Shown here: positions 26,985-35,900 of the stretch, piece by piece
Position numbering within the stretch: the first letter of the stretch is position 1
How the letters are laid out: every line of letters starts with the position of its first letter
Source: Fictibacillus aquaticus
GTDB lineage: Bacteria > Bacillota > Bacilli > Bacillales > Fictibacillaceae
Direction of reading: 5' to 3'
Assembly: GCF_002245695.1 (NCBI RefSeq)
Contig: NZ_NOII01000003.1
Location: 673,788-737,787, forward strand
Length of the DNA stretch: 64,000 bases
The notes under the pieces: model-generated
Database searches by the model: none
Told to the model about the DNA's origin: nothing
Seen by the model: the letters and a program-made list of their open reading frames with translations, nothing else
Made by a program: the position numbers and the translations under genes

Positions 26985-28562
26985 TTGAGGTGGAGAAATT
27001 GGGCAGTTATGGCCCTGATCTTGTTTGCTGGTTTGTGTGCAGCCGATTCGGCAAAAGCGGCAAGCTACGTGAACCCGAACCAAGTATATTCGTATGAGCG
27101 CATGACTTATGATATGAAGGTGCTGGCTAGAAAGTATCCTTCTATCGTGCAATACCGTTCACTTGGCAAAACGCCATACGGCCGCGAGATATGGGCGATC
27201 AAGCTCGGAAAAGGCGACGCCACAGTCTTCTACAATTCTTCTCATCACGCACGCGAATGGCTGACGACTAATCTCGTAATGGAGATGATCGACCAGTACA
27301 GCGAGGCGTATATGGCGAAAAGGACGTTTGAAGGCTACAATGTCCAAAGCGTACTGAACAACACGTCAATCTGGTTTGTGCCGATGGTTAACCCGGACGG
27401 TGTGACGCTTCAGCAAAAAGGCTTGAACGCTTTTCCGAAATCCATACATAGCAAGCTGATCAAAATGAACAACGGCAGCCGCAACTTCAAACGCTGGAAG
27501 GCGAACGCTCAGGGCATCGACCTGAACCGCCAGTATCCAGCGAACTGGGACAGCTTGTCGAGAAACAGCTCAGTTAAATCTCCTTCATTTAAAAATTTCT
27601 CCGGCTACCGTCCCCTTCAGGCGGTAGAAGCACAAAAGATTGCACAATTTACTGCGTTTGTTGACCCGGAAATCACCATTTCGTATCATACGTCAGGACG
27701 CATTTTATATTGGCATTTTAAAAACAAACCGCAGTTCATCGACCGTGACCGCAGGATTGCAGAAGCGTATGGCCGCATGTCGCGCTATACACTCGTAAAA
27801 CCATCCAGCAATCCGTCCGGAGGAGGCTACAAGGACTGGTTCATCCAGACATACAACCGTCCAGGACTGACACCGGAATTGAGCTATGGAGTATATGAAA
27901 CCAATCCGCCAATCTCAGTATTTAACGAAGAGTGGAAGCGAAACCGCAAAGCTGCGCTGTATGTCGCAGCAGAAGGGGACAAGCTTTGGGAAGCGAAGGT
28001 AAGTGATGCGAACTATAACATCACAACGTTTGAGAAGGTTCCTCTCTACGACCGTCCGAACACATCGCACAAAACGAAGCTTACGCTCAATCCGGCATAT
28101 GTTAAAGTTACCGGGACATACAAGGACTACCTCCGTATTGGTACGACTTACGGACCGAAATGGATCAAGAAAGGCTACTATATTAACGGCACGTATAAAA
28201 AAATCAGCATGCCAATCCTTCTGACAGAAAAAACGCAGCTTCACAGCATGCCGTTCACGGCAAAAGCGGGTACGTACATTAATCCGCAAACCGTTAAAGC
28301 TGTGAAATCCTACAACGGCTGGTACGCGATTCAGACAGTAAACGGCGAGAAATGGATAAAGCCAGTGAACGCCGTGCTGAATTTCAACCCGGTTGAAGCG
28401 AACGAGCAGGCTGTGATCACAACCGCAGTCGACTGGTACGACTATCCGCATACTACTAAAAAGCGAGCTGTTCAGCTGCAGCCGCAGACAGTCACTGTCA
28501 AGCAAGTTTGGGGAACATGGCGCTATGTCACCGCTGCAGAAGGTGAAGGCTGGATAAAATAA
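26985..28562 (+). CDS. Secreted M14 zinc carboxypeptidase with SH3-like C-terminal repeats
   Basis: A 525-residue exported metallopeptidase. A short signal peptide (to DSAKA) is followed by the M14 domain with zinc ligands His88 and Glu91 (HHAREW), His235 (ISYHTSG), the NPDGV and GIDLNRQYP substrate motifs and catalytic Glu298 (GLTPELSYG). The last roughly 180 residues contain three SH3-like or GW-like repeats ending WIKKG, WIKPV and GWIK, which probably hold it to the wall. It likely trims peptidoglycan peptides (gamma-D-Glu-diaminopimelate type) or proteins. Start: TTG 26985 lies 7 bases after GGGGG (26973-26977); an upstream in-frame TTG at 26967 has no ribosome binding site. Confidence 0.9.
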   Translation: MRWRNWAVMALILFAGLCAADSAKAASYVNPNQVYSYERMTYDMKVLARKYPSIVQYRSLGKTPYGREIWAIKLGKGDATVFYNSSHHAREWLTTNLVMEMIDQYSEAYMAKRTFEGYNVQSVLNNTSIWFVPMVNPDGVTLQQKGLNAFPKSIHSKLIKMNNGSRNFKRWKANAQGIDLNRQYPANWDSLSRNSSVKSPSFKNFSGYRPLQAVEAQKIAQFTAFVDPEITISYHTSGRILYWHFKNKPQFIDRDRRIAEAYGRMSRYTLVKPSSNPSGGGYKDWFIQTYNRPGLTPELSYGVYETNPPISVFNEEWKRNRKAALYVAAEGDKLWEAKVSDANYNITTFEKVPLYDRPNTSHKTKLTLNPAYVKVTGTYKDYLRIGTTYGPKWIKKGYYINGTYKKISMPILLTEKTQLHSMPFTAKAGTYINPQTVKAVKSYNGWYAIQTVNGEKWIKPVNAVLNFNPVEANEQAVITTAVDWYDYPHTTKKRAVQLQPQTVTVKQVWGTWRYVTAAEGEGWIK

Positions 28563-28597
28563 GAAAATGACGTGTGCTGCTGCACACGTCATTTTCT
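28562..28597. terminator. Bidirectional terminator
   Basis: A 16-bp perfect stem (AGAAAATGACGTGTGC and complement) with a 4-base loop; A/T-rich arms give U-tracts both ways. It serves the carboxypeptidase gene and the convergent small membrane protein gene, whose stop codon lies inside it. Confidence 0.85.
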
Positions 28598-28960
28598 ATT
28601 AAAGCGGTGATGTTTTCTCGCTTTCTTTAATTGTAAGTTTCCTTTATTAAACATGATCAGGCCGTTTACTCGCTCGTAAAGAGCATACAAAGGGTACAGC
28701 AGGCCGACAAACACGATAATCGAAGGAACACTTTTAACAGCGGGAAGAACCCCGGAGAGCAGTGTAATGAGCAATTCTGTTAAATAAATGAATAAAGGAA
28801 CCATAAAAACTAAACCAATCAGCAGAAAAGGTGTTACTCTCGTTTCTTTTAGTTTAGCTCTGCAATGAGGGCACTTCATCGTAAACGGAGATGTGAAATC
28901 CTCAAAGTCCTCCAATGTAATGGACTTTCGGCAGTTTGGACAAGGTACAGAAGTTCTCAT
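28589..28960 (-). CDS. Small membrane protein with N-terminal double-CxxC zinc ribbon
   Basis: A 123-residue protein of unknown function. Two CxxC knuckles (CPNC at 7-10 and CPHC at 30-33, 19 residues apart) would bind zinc and are followed by two membrane segments (about 44-68 and 78-98) and a basic tail rich in Lys and His. It resembles the Bacillales 'cxxc_20_cxxc' group of small membrane proteins, for which no function is known to me. The start has AAAGGAG on the minus strand. Confidence 0.75.
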   Translation of the reverse strand: MRTSVPCPNCRKSITLEDFEDFTSPFTMKCPHCRAKLKETRVTPFLLIGLVFMVPLFIYLTELLITLLSGVLPAVKSVPSIIVFVGLLYPLYALYERVNGLIMFNKGNLQLKKARKHHRFNRK

Positions 28961-29038
28961 AAATATCTCCTTTAATAGAGTTATATCTAAGTATAGTTGG
29001 GATTATCTGTATAGTAAATATAAGAAACCAGCAAAAAA

Positions 29039-29067
29039 GACAGACCGAATTCAAATTTCGGTCTGTC
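29039..29067 (-). terminator. Terminator of the first DltD-like/MBOAT operon
   Basis: GACAGACCGAA and its complement (29039-29049 / 29057-29067); on the minus strand the stem is followed by a TTTTTT run. Confidence 0.82.
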
Positions 29068-29071
29068 CTTC

Positions 29072-30121
29072 TTAATTTAAATCACTTTTAATGGAATTCA
29101 AGTAAACATCCACATTCTCTTCAGAAACCTTTGTCCCGAAATCTTCAGGAACATCCTTCGTCTTGTTGTCCAGACGGTGTGCCATCCACGTTCCGACCTC
29201 AGGCTGATAGTGATAAAGATCAATAAAGTTTTTATGGTTCGTATTCACGCTGTTTTTACCTTGAAACGAACGAATCTCATCAAAGACAGATGTCATGTCC
29301 TTATACCAGCGCTCATAAGCTCCCCAGTATACAGGATCGCTGAACATCAGCTCAAACCGGTCCCAGACGATTGGTTCGGTAAAGACGACAAACTTTGTAT
29401 TCGGATTTTGTTTCTTAAGCTTTTTCAGCATGTTGACATACTCTTCGTTGTAAGGATACGCACCCGTAATTTTTTCTTTATTAAACGATCGTTTAAATCG
29501 CTCCATTTTCCCCGGAATATTGGTTTCCTTCAGATCCGTTAACCCAATATTTTCACGATTATAATAACGCGGTTTGCTGTACGCATTTTCCATTGAGATC
29601 TTTTTGTTAAAACGTGCACGTTTTAAGGTACTGTAAGAGAAAAGCGTTTTATACTTATATAAAAATTCGTTGCTTGTTTTAAAATAATAATCCGGTTTGT
29701 TGGCCTTCAGCTTGATGTTTTTATCAAAGGACGTAAAATACAGCTCCAGGTAAATCACCTCAAAATCTTTGCCATTGCGTTTCTTGGCATACTCGATGTA
29801 TGAACCATATTCTTTAACGGCCATCGCACTGACAGAATAATTAAAGGTCTTATGTTGCTTGAAATCATTTTGGTTCATATACGTAACACGGCTCGTGCCA
29901 ATAAGCAGTGCTTCATAATTAAAAGGATTATGAGTGATCTTATTCGTTTTCTGCTGCCTTTCATCAAACCCGTTCTGATAATGATTGTACTCATTGGCAT
30001 GAGCGAAGTTCCAGAGCGGGTCGATCTTATAATTGTAATAGCCGACGGCAGCGAAAAGGGGAACTACGCCAGCTAGAACGAGCAGCATCGTTATCATTAT
30101 CCATCTGACATGTTTGTTCAT
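29072..30121 (-). CDS. DltD/PatB-like extracytoplasmic O-acyltransferase partner (copy 1)
   Basis: A 349-residue protein with one N-terminal membrane anchor (about 7-29) and a large outside domain. A GTS nucleophile-like motif (LLIGTSRVTYMNQ) lies about 20 residues after NPFNYE, then ELYF at the end of a strand and a C-terminal FIDLYHYQPEVGTWMAHRLD block. This is the layout of the SGNH-like accessory acyltransferases that work with MBOAT proteins (DltD, AlgJ, PatB). It starts 11 bases after the MBOAT gene, so the two form an operon. The likely role is to pass acetyl groups from the MBOAT protein to a wall polymer, probably the SCWP; the substrate is inference. Confidence 0.78.
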   Translation of the reverse strand: MNKHVRWIMITMLLVLAGVVPLFAAVGYYNYKIDPLWNFAHANEYNHYQNGFDERQQKTNKITHNPFNYEALLIGTSRVTYMNQNDFKQHKTFNYSVSAMAVKEYGSYIEYAKKRNGKDFEVIYLELYFTSFDKNIKLKANKPDYYFKTSNEFLYKYKTLFSYSTLKRARFNKKISMENAYSKPRYYNRENIGLTDLKETNIPGKMERFKRSFNKEKITGAYPYNEEYVNMLKKLKKQNPNTKFVVFTEPIVWDRFELMFSDPVYWGAYERWYKDMTSVFDEIRSFQGKNSVNTNHKNFIDLYHYQPEVGTWMAHRLDNKTKDVPEDFGTKVSEENVDVYLNSIKSDLN

Positions 30122-30132
30122 GAAAACACCTT

Positions 30133-31593
30133 CTAAAAGTTGAAGTATAGAAACTCGCTGTTTTTATTTAATAAAAAGACTGCGCTTAAAACTAAAAATA
30201 GCATGGATGAAACCCACACGCTGTATTTAAGGCTTGGCTGGAATGAATCCTTAATTTGAATAGAGTTTTTGAAAAAGAAAACAAGGATTGTAGCTGCCAA
30301 TAGCCCGGAAAGAATTAGATTGGTTTCAGCAAAATGAAAGGCAAACCGCTCATACGAGAAGCTGAAGCTTAACGCTGTTGAAAACGAAAGAACGGGAGCT
30401 GTCAGCTGTTCAAGCTGAAATTGCCCAGCGCTGAACATCGTTTTAATAATGGTGTTCGCCTGATGTACAGTATCTGCCCGGAAATAGACCCAGGCCACGT
30501 TGACGAACTGAAAGGTCAAGAACCAGGAAATCACTGCTGGCAGCTTAAACGGCCAGGCGCGGCATAAGACTGAAGCCAAGCCATGCATCAGCCCCCAGAT
30601 GACGAACGTCCATCCCGCTCCGTGCCAAATTCCGCTGACAGCAAACACAATCAAGATGTTGCGGTACAGCTTGTAGCTGCCTTCCTTACTGCCGCCAAGC
30701 GGAATATATAAATAAGAAGTAAGAAAGCGGCCGAGAGTCATGTGCCATCTTTTCCAGAATTCCTGAATGTTTCTTGCCTTGTATGGCGAGAAAAAGTTAA
30801 CAGGCAGCTTGATGTTAAAGAGAAGACCGATCCCGATCGCCATATCGCAATATCCGCTAAAATCGAAATAAAGCTGATAGGTGTAGGAAAGGGAAGTCAC
30901 CCAAGCTTCGAGCACCGTTAAGTTCGCATAGTTTGCAAATCCATCATTTGCATAAACAGCCAGCGTGTCAGCGATCGCTACTTTTTTGCACAACCCAATC
31001 ATAAAGATAAAGATTCCAGCCGCTACATTTTGGGCGTTAATTCTTTTATTCTTAGCGTCATGAAACTGCGGAATCAATTCTTGATGCAGGATAATAGGAC
31101 CGGCTATTAATCTAGGAAAAAACGTAACGAAAAGTGCATAGTTAAGAAAATCTTTTTCCTTCGTCGATCCGCGGTAAGCATCAACTATGTAAGCGATCTG
31201 CTCAAATGTAAAAAAGCTGATAGCGAGCGGCAGGAGCAGGTTGAGCAATGCTGTATTCGTGTCAAAAACCGCATTCATATTCTCAATGAAAAAATCGGTG
31301 TATTTGAAGTAGCCTAACAGCCCAACATTGAATACGATACCTGCAGACAGCAGTGTTTTTTTCTTTCCGATAGAATCAGCTTTGGAAATAGCACTGCCGG
31401 TAAAGTAATTGATAAACATCGATAGAAGCAATAGCGGCAAGTAGCTGATGTTCCACCAGCTGTAAAAAAACAGCGAAGCCACGACCAGCCACACGCGGGA
31501 TATGACATTCAGCTTAAAAAAGAGCAGCATATAATAAATTAATACCGTTACCGGCAAAAACATAAGAATAAACTCAAGTGAACTAAACAGCAT
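30133..31593 (-). CDS. MBOAT-family O-acyltransferase (AlgI/PatA-like), copy 1
   Basis: A 486-residue polytopic membrane protein of the MBOAT family. Typical stretches are the N-terminal LFSSLEFILMFLPV, FFSPYKARNIQEFWKRWHM and the signature FAVSGIWHGAGWTFVIWGLMHG with the conserved histidine. It would move acyl groups from cytoplasmic acyl-CoA across the membrane to its DltD-like partner. I use ATG 31593 because AAAGGTGG lies 6 bases upstream; longer in-frame starts up to 31650 lack a ribosome binding site and an MBOAT-like N-terminus. Confidence 0.92.
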   Translation of the reverse strand: MLFSSLEFILMFLPVTVLIYYMLLFFKLNVISRVWLVVASLFFYSWWNISYLPLLLLSMFINYFTGSAISKADSIGKKKTLLSAGIVFNVGLLGYFKYTDFFIENMNAVFDTNTALLNLLLPLAISFFTFEQIAYIVDAYRGSTKEKDFLNYALFVTFFPRLIAGPIILHQELIPQFHDAKNKRINAQNVAAGIFIFMIGLCKKVAIADTLAVYANDGFANYANLTVLEAWVTSLSYTYQLYFDFSGYCDMAIGIGLLFNIKLPVNFFSPYKARNIQEFWKRWHMTLGRFLTSYLYIPLGGSKEGSYKLYRNILIVFAVSGIWHGAGWTFVIWGLMHGLASVLCRAWPFKLPAVISWFLTFQFVNVAWVYFRADTVHQANTIIKTMFSAGQFQLEQLTAPVLSFSTALSFSFSYERFAFHFAETNLILSGLLAATILVFFFKNSIQIKDSFQPSLKYSVWVSSMLFLVLSAVFLLNKNSEFLYFNF

Positions 31594-31705
31594 GCGAGAC
31601 CACCTTTTCTGACAATAGAGCTTGTTAGCAATTCTTTGTGAGAGTACCATGTAATGCTGCTCATCACAACAAAAAATTTACGAATAATTTACGTTTAGAC
31701 TGCAG

Positions 31706-31732
31706 TAAAAAAAGGCCCGGATAAGGCCTTTT
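31706..31732 (-). terminator. Terminator of C39-like protease gene
   Basis: AAAAGGCC / GGCCTTTT (31710-31717 / 31725-31732); the stem is followed on the minus strand by a T-run. It overlaps the stop codon of the gene. Confidence 0.78.
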
Positions 31733-32654
31733 ACTTTTTATAGGTAATCGCCTGTTTGCCCATCTGGATCCAGGCATTCTTGAAGTCGCTTTTCAGCACA
31801 CGCTTATTCTTCACCTTTTTCAGCGGATCATTAAAGTAAACATATACATTGTCATAGCCAGTTACGAGAACAGAGTGCTCTTTATACGTGATGCGCACAG
31901 GTCCCGTCGGTGTATGATACGTACGGAATGATGAAGACGGCAGCTGCTTGTACGTCGTATTCGCGATCACCCATACGGGCGTACCGTTATTAATGTGATT
32001 CAGCACCTTTTCAAAATCCTGGCCGGTCAGGTTCATCACACGGTCTTTTCCTAAATAAGATGCGGCGAGATCTGCGATAGGACCATGGTAAACACCGTAG
32101 CCTGGCTTGCTGAATGTATACATGTTGCCAACAAAGCCATTATACGGATTGCCGAAATACACTTTGCCTCCACTGTTTCTGTACGGAGTAGGGTCTTTTT
32201 TCACCTGCTTCGCCAGTGTCATTTTATCGGTCTTCTTGCCTGCATAGTTCAGCATCATCGTAAGGCTCGTCACCTCGCAGCCTCTTGGAAGCTCAGGCAT
32301 CTGCCCGGTCAGCGGGGCAGAAAGGATGCGCCGCTTCAGCTTCTGCACGTTTTTCGACTGTGTCCAGCCCTGCTTGCCGCTTACTGTCTTGACTTTATAC
32401 CACAGTTCGCCCTTTTGTGTCGTATGCTGCTGGATGCCTTTCAAAACAGCTCCGCGTGATTGCTTTACGACTTGTGTCTTTGAAGTTGTCGGTCCAGTAC
32501 GGATGACAGTAGATGGAGCTGTTACCATGAAATGCTGATTGATGTTCTTTGTTGCTGCAAACACGGGAATAACTTTCTCCAGCTTTACAAACACAACAGC
32601 TGATAAAAGCATGAATATGCAAATAAAGACAATCCCAGTTATCTTCCTTTTCAA
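31731..32654 (-). CDS. Exported C39-like cysteine peptidase with SH3-like domain
   Basis: About 307 residues. An N-terminal membrane segment or signal peptide (KRKITGIVFICIFMLL), an SH3b-like domain (about 40-105: VIRTGPTTSKTQVV, WYKVKTVSGKQGW), then a peptidase_C39_2-type fold with Cys in LPRGCEVTSLTMML and His in ITYKEHSVLVTGYD, followed by YVYFNDPL. Such proteins are common Bacillales exports of mostly unknown substrate. Start: TTG 32654 with GGAG 9 bases upstream on the minus strand. The longer frame that extends to 32822 would be coded partly by the palindromic repeat and is unlikely. Confidence 0.85.
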   Translation of the reverse strand: MKRKITGIVFICIFMLLSAVVFVKLEKVIPVFAATKNINQHFMVTAPSTVIRTGPTTSKTQVVKQSRGAVLKGIQQHTTQKGELWYKVKTVSGKQGWTQSKNVQKLKRRILSAPLTGQMPELPRGCEVTSLTMMLNYAGKKTDKMTLAKQVKKDPTPYRNSGGKVYFGNPYNGFVGNMYTFSKPGYGVYHGPIADLAASYLGKDRVMNLTGQDFEKVLNHINNGTPVWVIANTTYKQLPSSSFRTYHTPTGPVRITYKEHSVLVTGYDNVYVYFNDPLKKVKNKRVLKSDFKNAWIQMGKQAITYKK

Positions 32655-32752
32655 AATAATCCACTCCAACTGTGATTTATTAACTACTATTATTACAAAA
32701 AGTGACAAATAAAGATACATTATATTGACCTTCAAACTCAAATAACTCATTG

Positions 32753-32820
32753 GGGGTACGGTACCGATAAGACCTAATTTACGGTTTATCAGCCTTTCTT
32801 TAATATCGGTACCGTACCCC
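32753..32820. repeat. Palindromic element, copy a (GGGGTACGGTACC family)
   Basis: Perfect 17-bp inverted repeat (GGGGTACGGTACCGATA at 32753-32769 and its complement at 32804-32820) with a 34-base centre. It lies in the divergent gap between the C39-like protease and the giant repeat protein, so here it cannot be a simple terminator for either gene. A TTGACC hexamer at 32725-32730 sits just upstream on the + strand. Confidence 0.85.
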
Positions 32821-32917
32821 AAAATCTAAACTCCTGCAAAATGTGAAAATTTTACTATTAAACTGTAAAAATATGAATTATTATGTAATTGTATGTAAAA
32901 TCTTGAAGGTAAGGGGA

Positions 32918-35900
32918 ATGATGGGTTTGAGAAGAAAGATTTCTATTTTGCTCGTTTTCTTACTTCTGCTGCAGAACCTCGGGGTATTGCCGAGCATCGT
33001 TCGTGCAGCAAGTGATACTTCTTCTCCCGTTTTTGAAAGTCTTGTGGTAACACCAGACAAGCTTCAAAACGGAGAACAAGTATCTTTTTTAGTGAAAGCA
33101 AGTGATGACACGAAGGTCGCAGAGGCTGTGCTTTCTTATACAGCTCCTAGCGGACAAATACATAATGTGAAATTAGCAGAGAACGAAGAGAAAACAGGGT
33201 GGGCAGGTACACTTGCTGCGCCTGCTGAAAAGGAAAACGGGGTGTGGAAGCTTCAAAACATCACGTTAAAGGACGAAGCTGGTAATGCGTCAATTATTGG
33301 CGGACAGACATTGCCTGAAGGGCAGTCTGGAAACTTCGAAGTAACGGAAACAGCACAGCCTGTTGAAAATAAGGAAGATCCAGCTGTGCCTCCAGCAGCT
33401 AAAGAAGAAACAGGCGTTCAGACACCGGAAACATCTGCCTCTGAGCAGCCGCAGCCAGATGCAGCAGCCGAAACAGACGATGTGCAAGCACCTGTTCCGG
33501 TTAAAGTAGAATTTGATCCAGCTTCTGTTGAGGCAGGGCAGACTGTAACAGCATATGTAACGTTTGAAGATGAGTCTGACATTCAAGAAGCATATCTACA
33601 ATTATATGATCCGAATTATGATAATCCTGTCTCAAATCAGCTCACTAAAGGTACTGATGGAAGATGGGAATGCAAGCTGAGAATTGCTGAAAACGCGCAG
33701 CCTGGAAAGTGGTTTGTCAGCTATATCAGCGCGACAGACATCCACGGCAATTCCGATCATGGCTATTATAATGATGAGTCACCTGAGGGGTTCAGCCAGC
33801 TGACCGTTACGAATGGCGATTTGGACGGTGAGGCGCCGGCCCTTGAAAAGGTAGAATTCGAGAAAACCACGGTACGTGCAGGGGAACTGAACACAGTATA
33901 TGTGACAGCCTCGGACAATTTATCGGAAGTAACATACTCTTATATCTATCTTGAAAGCGTTGATGGATACCACTCTGTTTTAGTAAACACTCTAAAAAAA
34001 GCAGAGGATGGCCGCTTTACAAGCAAATTTAGAGTTCCGTACGATGCTGAACCTTCAGAATGGAAGGTTGTACATGTTTATTTGGAAGATTCAGCAGGTA
34101 ATGCAGATTATGCATATGAAGAAAATTCTGATGGCATTTTCAACACATTTACGGTAGAAGCAGCACTTGAGGATACACAGGCACCAACGGTTTTAAAGCT
34201 GGAATTTTCACAGGATACCATGCTGATCGGCCGTGACATTGGTTTTACTCTTACGGCACATGATGATTATTCAGGAGTGAAGGAAGCTCAAGTTACGTTT
34301 ATAAGTCCTTCAGGCACTTCAGAAACACAGTCGTGGTTGTACGCAGAATCAGATGATTCATTAAATGGCAGCATTTATGTTCCTAACTACTCTGAAACAG
34401 GAGAATGGAAGGTAAAGAGCATCACGATCTGGGACAATGCAGGTAACTCGGAAACGTATGATTATACTGAAAATTATCCAGCAGATTTTGAAGTACTGAC
34501 TGTTTACGAGGATAATAGAGCACCTGTCGTTACCGATCTTTATTTTGAAAAAGAAACGGTGACTGGCGGGGATACAAACACAGTTGTAGTGGCTGCAGAG
34601 GATGATTTGTCTGGGGTAGACAGTATGAACCTCAGCTTAGTGAGTCCGAATGGGCAAAGTAATCTAAATGTAGACATGGTTAAGCAGGACAGCGGCAATC
34701 TGTGGAAAGGTGAATTCACTATTCCTCAGAATGCGCAGTCTGGAGTGTGGAAAATTAACTATTTAAATGTGAGTGATTCGAGCTGGAATGCTGTAACGTA
34801 TTACTCAGAAGAGGACTTGTCTTTACTGTCCCGTACTTTTACAGTGGACAACCCGAATGAAGATACAGAACCGCCTGTTTTAACAAAAGTTGATTTTGAA
34901 AAAGAATCAGCAGAAGCAGGCGAAACAGTAAATGTTGCGTTTTCGACAGAAGACGCTTCAGAAGTGTTCTATATGGATGTGGAATTAGTGAACGGAGAAA
35001 GCAGCCAGTACCGTTATGTATCCGGCATGACCTTGCAGGATGATGGTACGTACAAGGGTGAGTTCAACATTCCGCTGAACGCTAAAGAAGGTACATGGAA
35101 GGTTTATTCTGCCAATATTGGCGATATTCATGGCAATGAAAAGACTTATTATTATGACGAACAGTACCCAGAGCAGTTTGAAACTCTTGCTGTGACAAAC
35201 AGCAACTATGACGGCGATGCGCCAGTTGTGACAGCAGCTGACTTTGTTGAGAGTGCAGTGCAGGCCGGCGGCTCTAACACCCTCTATTTGACAGTTGAAG
35301 ATGCGAACGCTGTTGATTTTGTAAGCGTAGAGATAGCGAGCCCGAATTATAAACAGACGGAATTTGTGTATGCCTATCAGGATGGAGACCGATGGCGTGC
35401 AGACTTTGATGTCTCTGAATTCGGCGAGCCAGGCGAATGGCGAGTATCCAATGTCTATACACGAGACATCATCGATAACGGAGAAAATTATTATTTCAGC
35501 GAAGAAGGCTATCCGTCATCGTTTGAGAAGTTTACCGTGTTAAACGATAACCACGACAATGAGGCACCAGTCGTGACTAAAGCAGAATTTGAAAAGTCTT
35601 CTATTCAGGCTGGAGAGTCGAATACCGTTTATGTAACGGTGGAAGACAACCTTTCTGGCGTGGATTATGGACAGGTTACTTTGAAAAGTCCGACCGGTAA
35701 ATTTTACGAAAACACCTATTCCATGAATCAGATGGAAGACGGGCGCTGGTCTGGGACGTTTGATGTAAATGCGTATTCAGAGCCTGGCGTGTGGAAGGTA
35801 AGCTCTATTTCTTTTACAGACCGTGCAGGAAACCACAGCTATGAAGATTTTGAAAGGGATTATCCTGATTACATCGGTACGTTCATAGTTGAAAACAGCA

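Noticed and set aside
31594..31650. N-terminal extension of the first MBOAT protein
   Set aside because: ATG 31593 has AAAGGTGG at the right distance and gives the usual MBOAT N-terminus; the extension has no support.
32655..32822. N-terminal extension of the C39-like protein
   Set aside because: It would be translated through palindromic copy a and lacks a ribosome binding site; TTG 32654 with GGAG upstream gives a proper signal sequence.
32871..32900. WalR-like TGTAAT/TGTAAA pair before the giant gene
   Set aside because: The half-sites are 4 bases apart instead of 5, and other half-sites nearby have no correct spacing.
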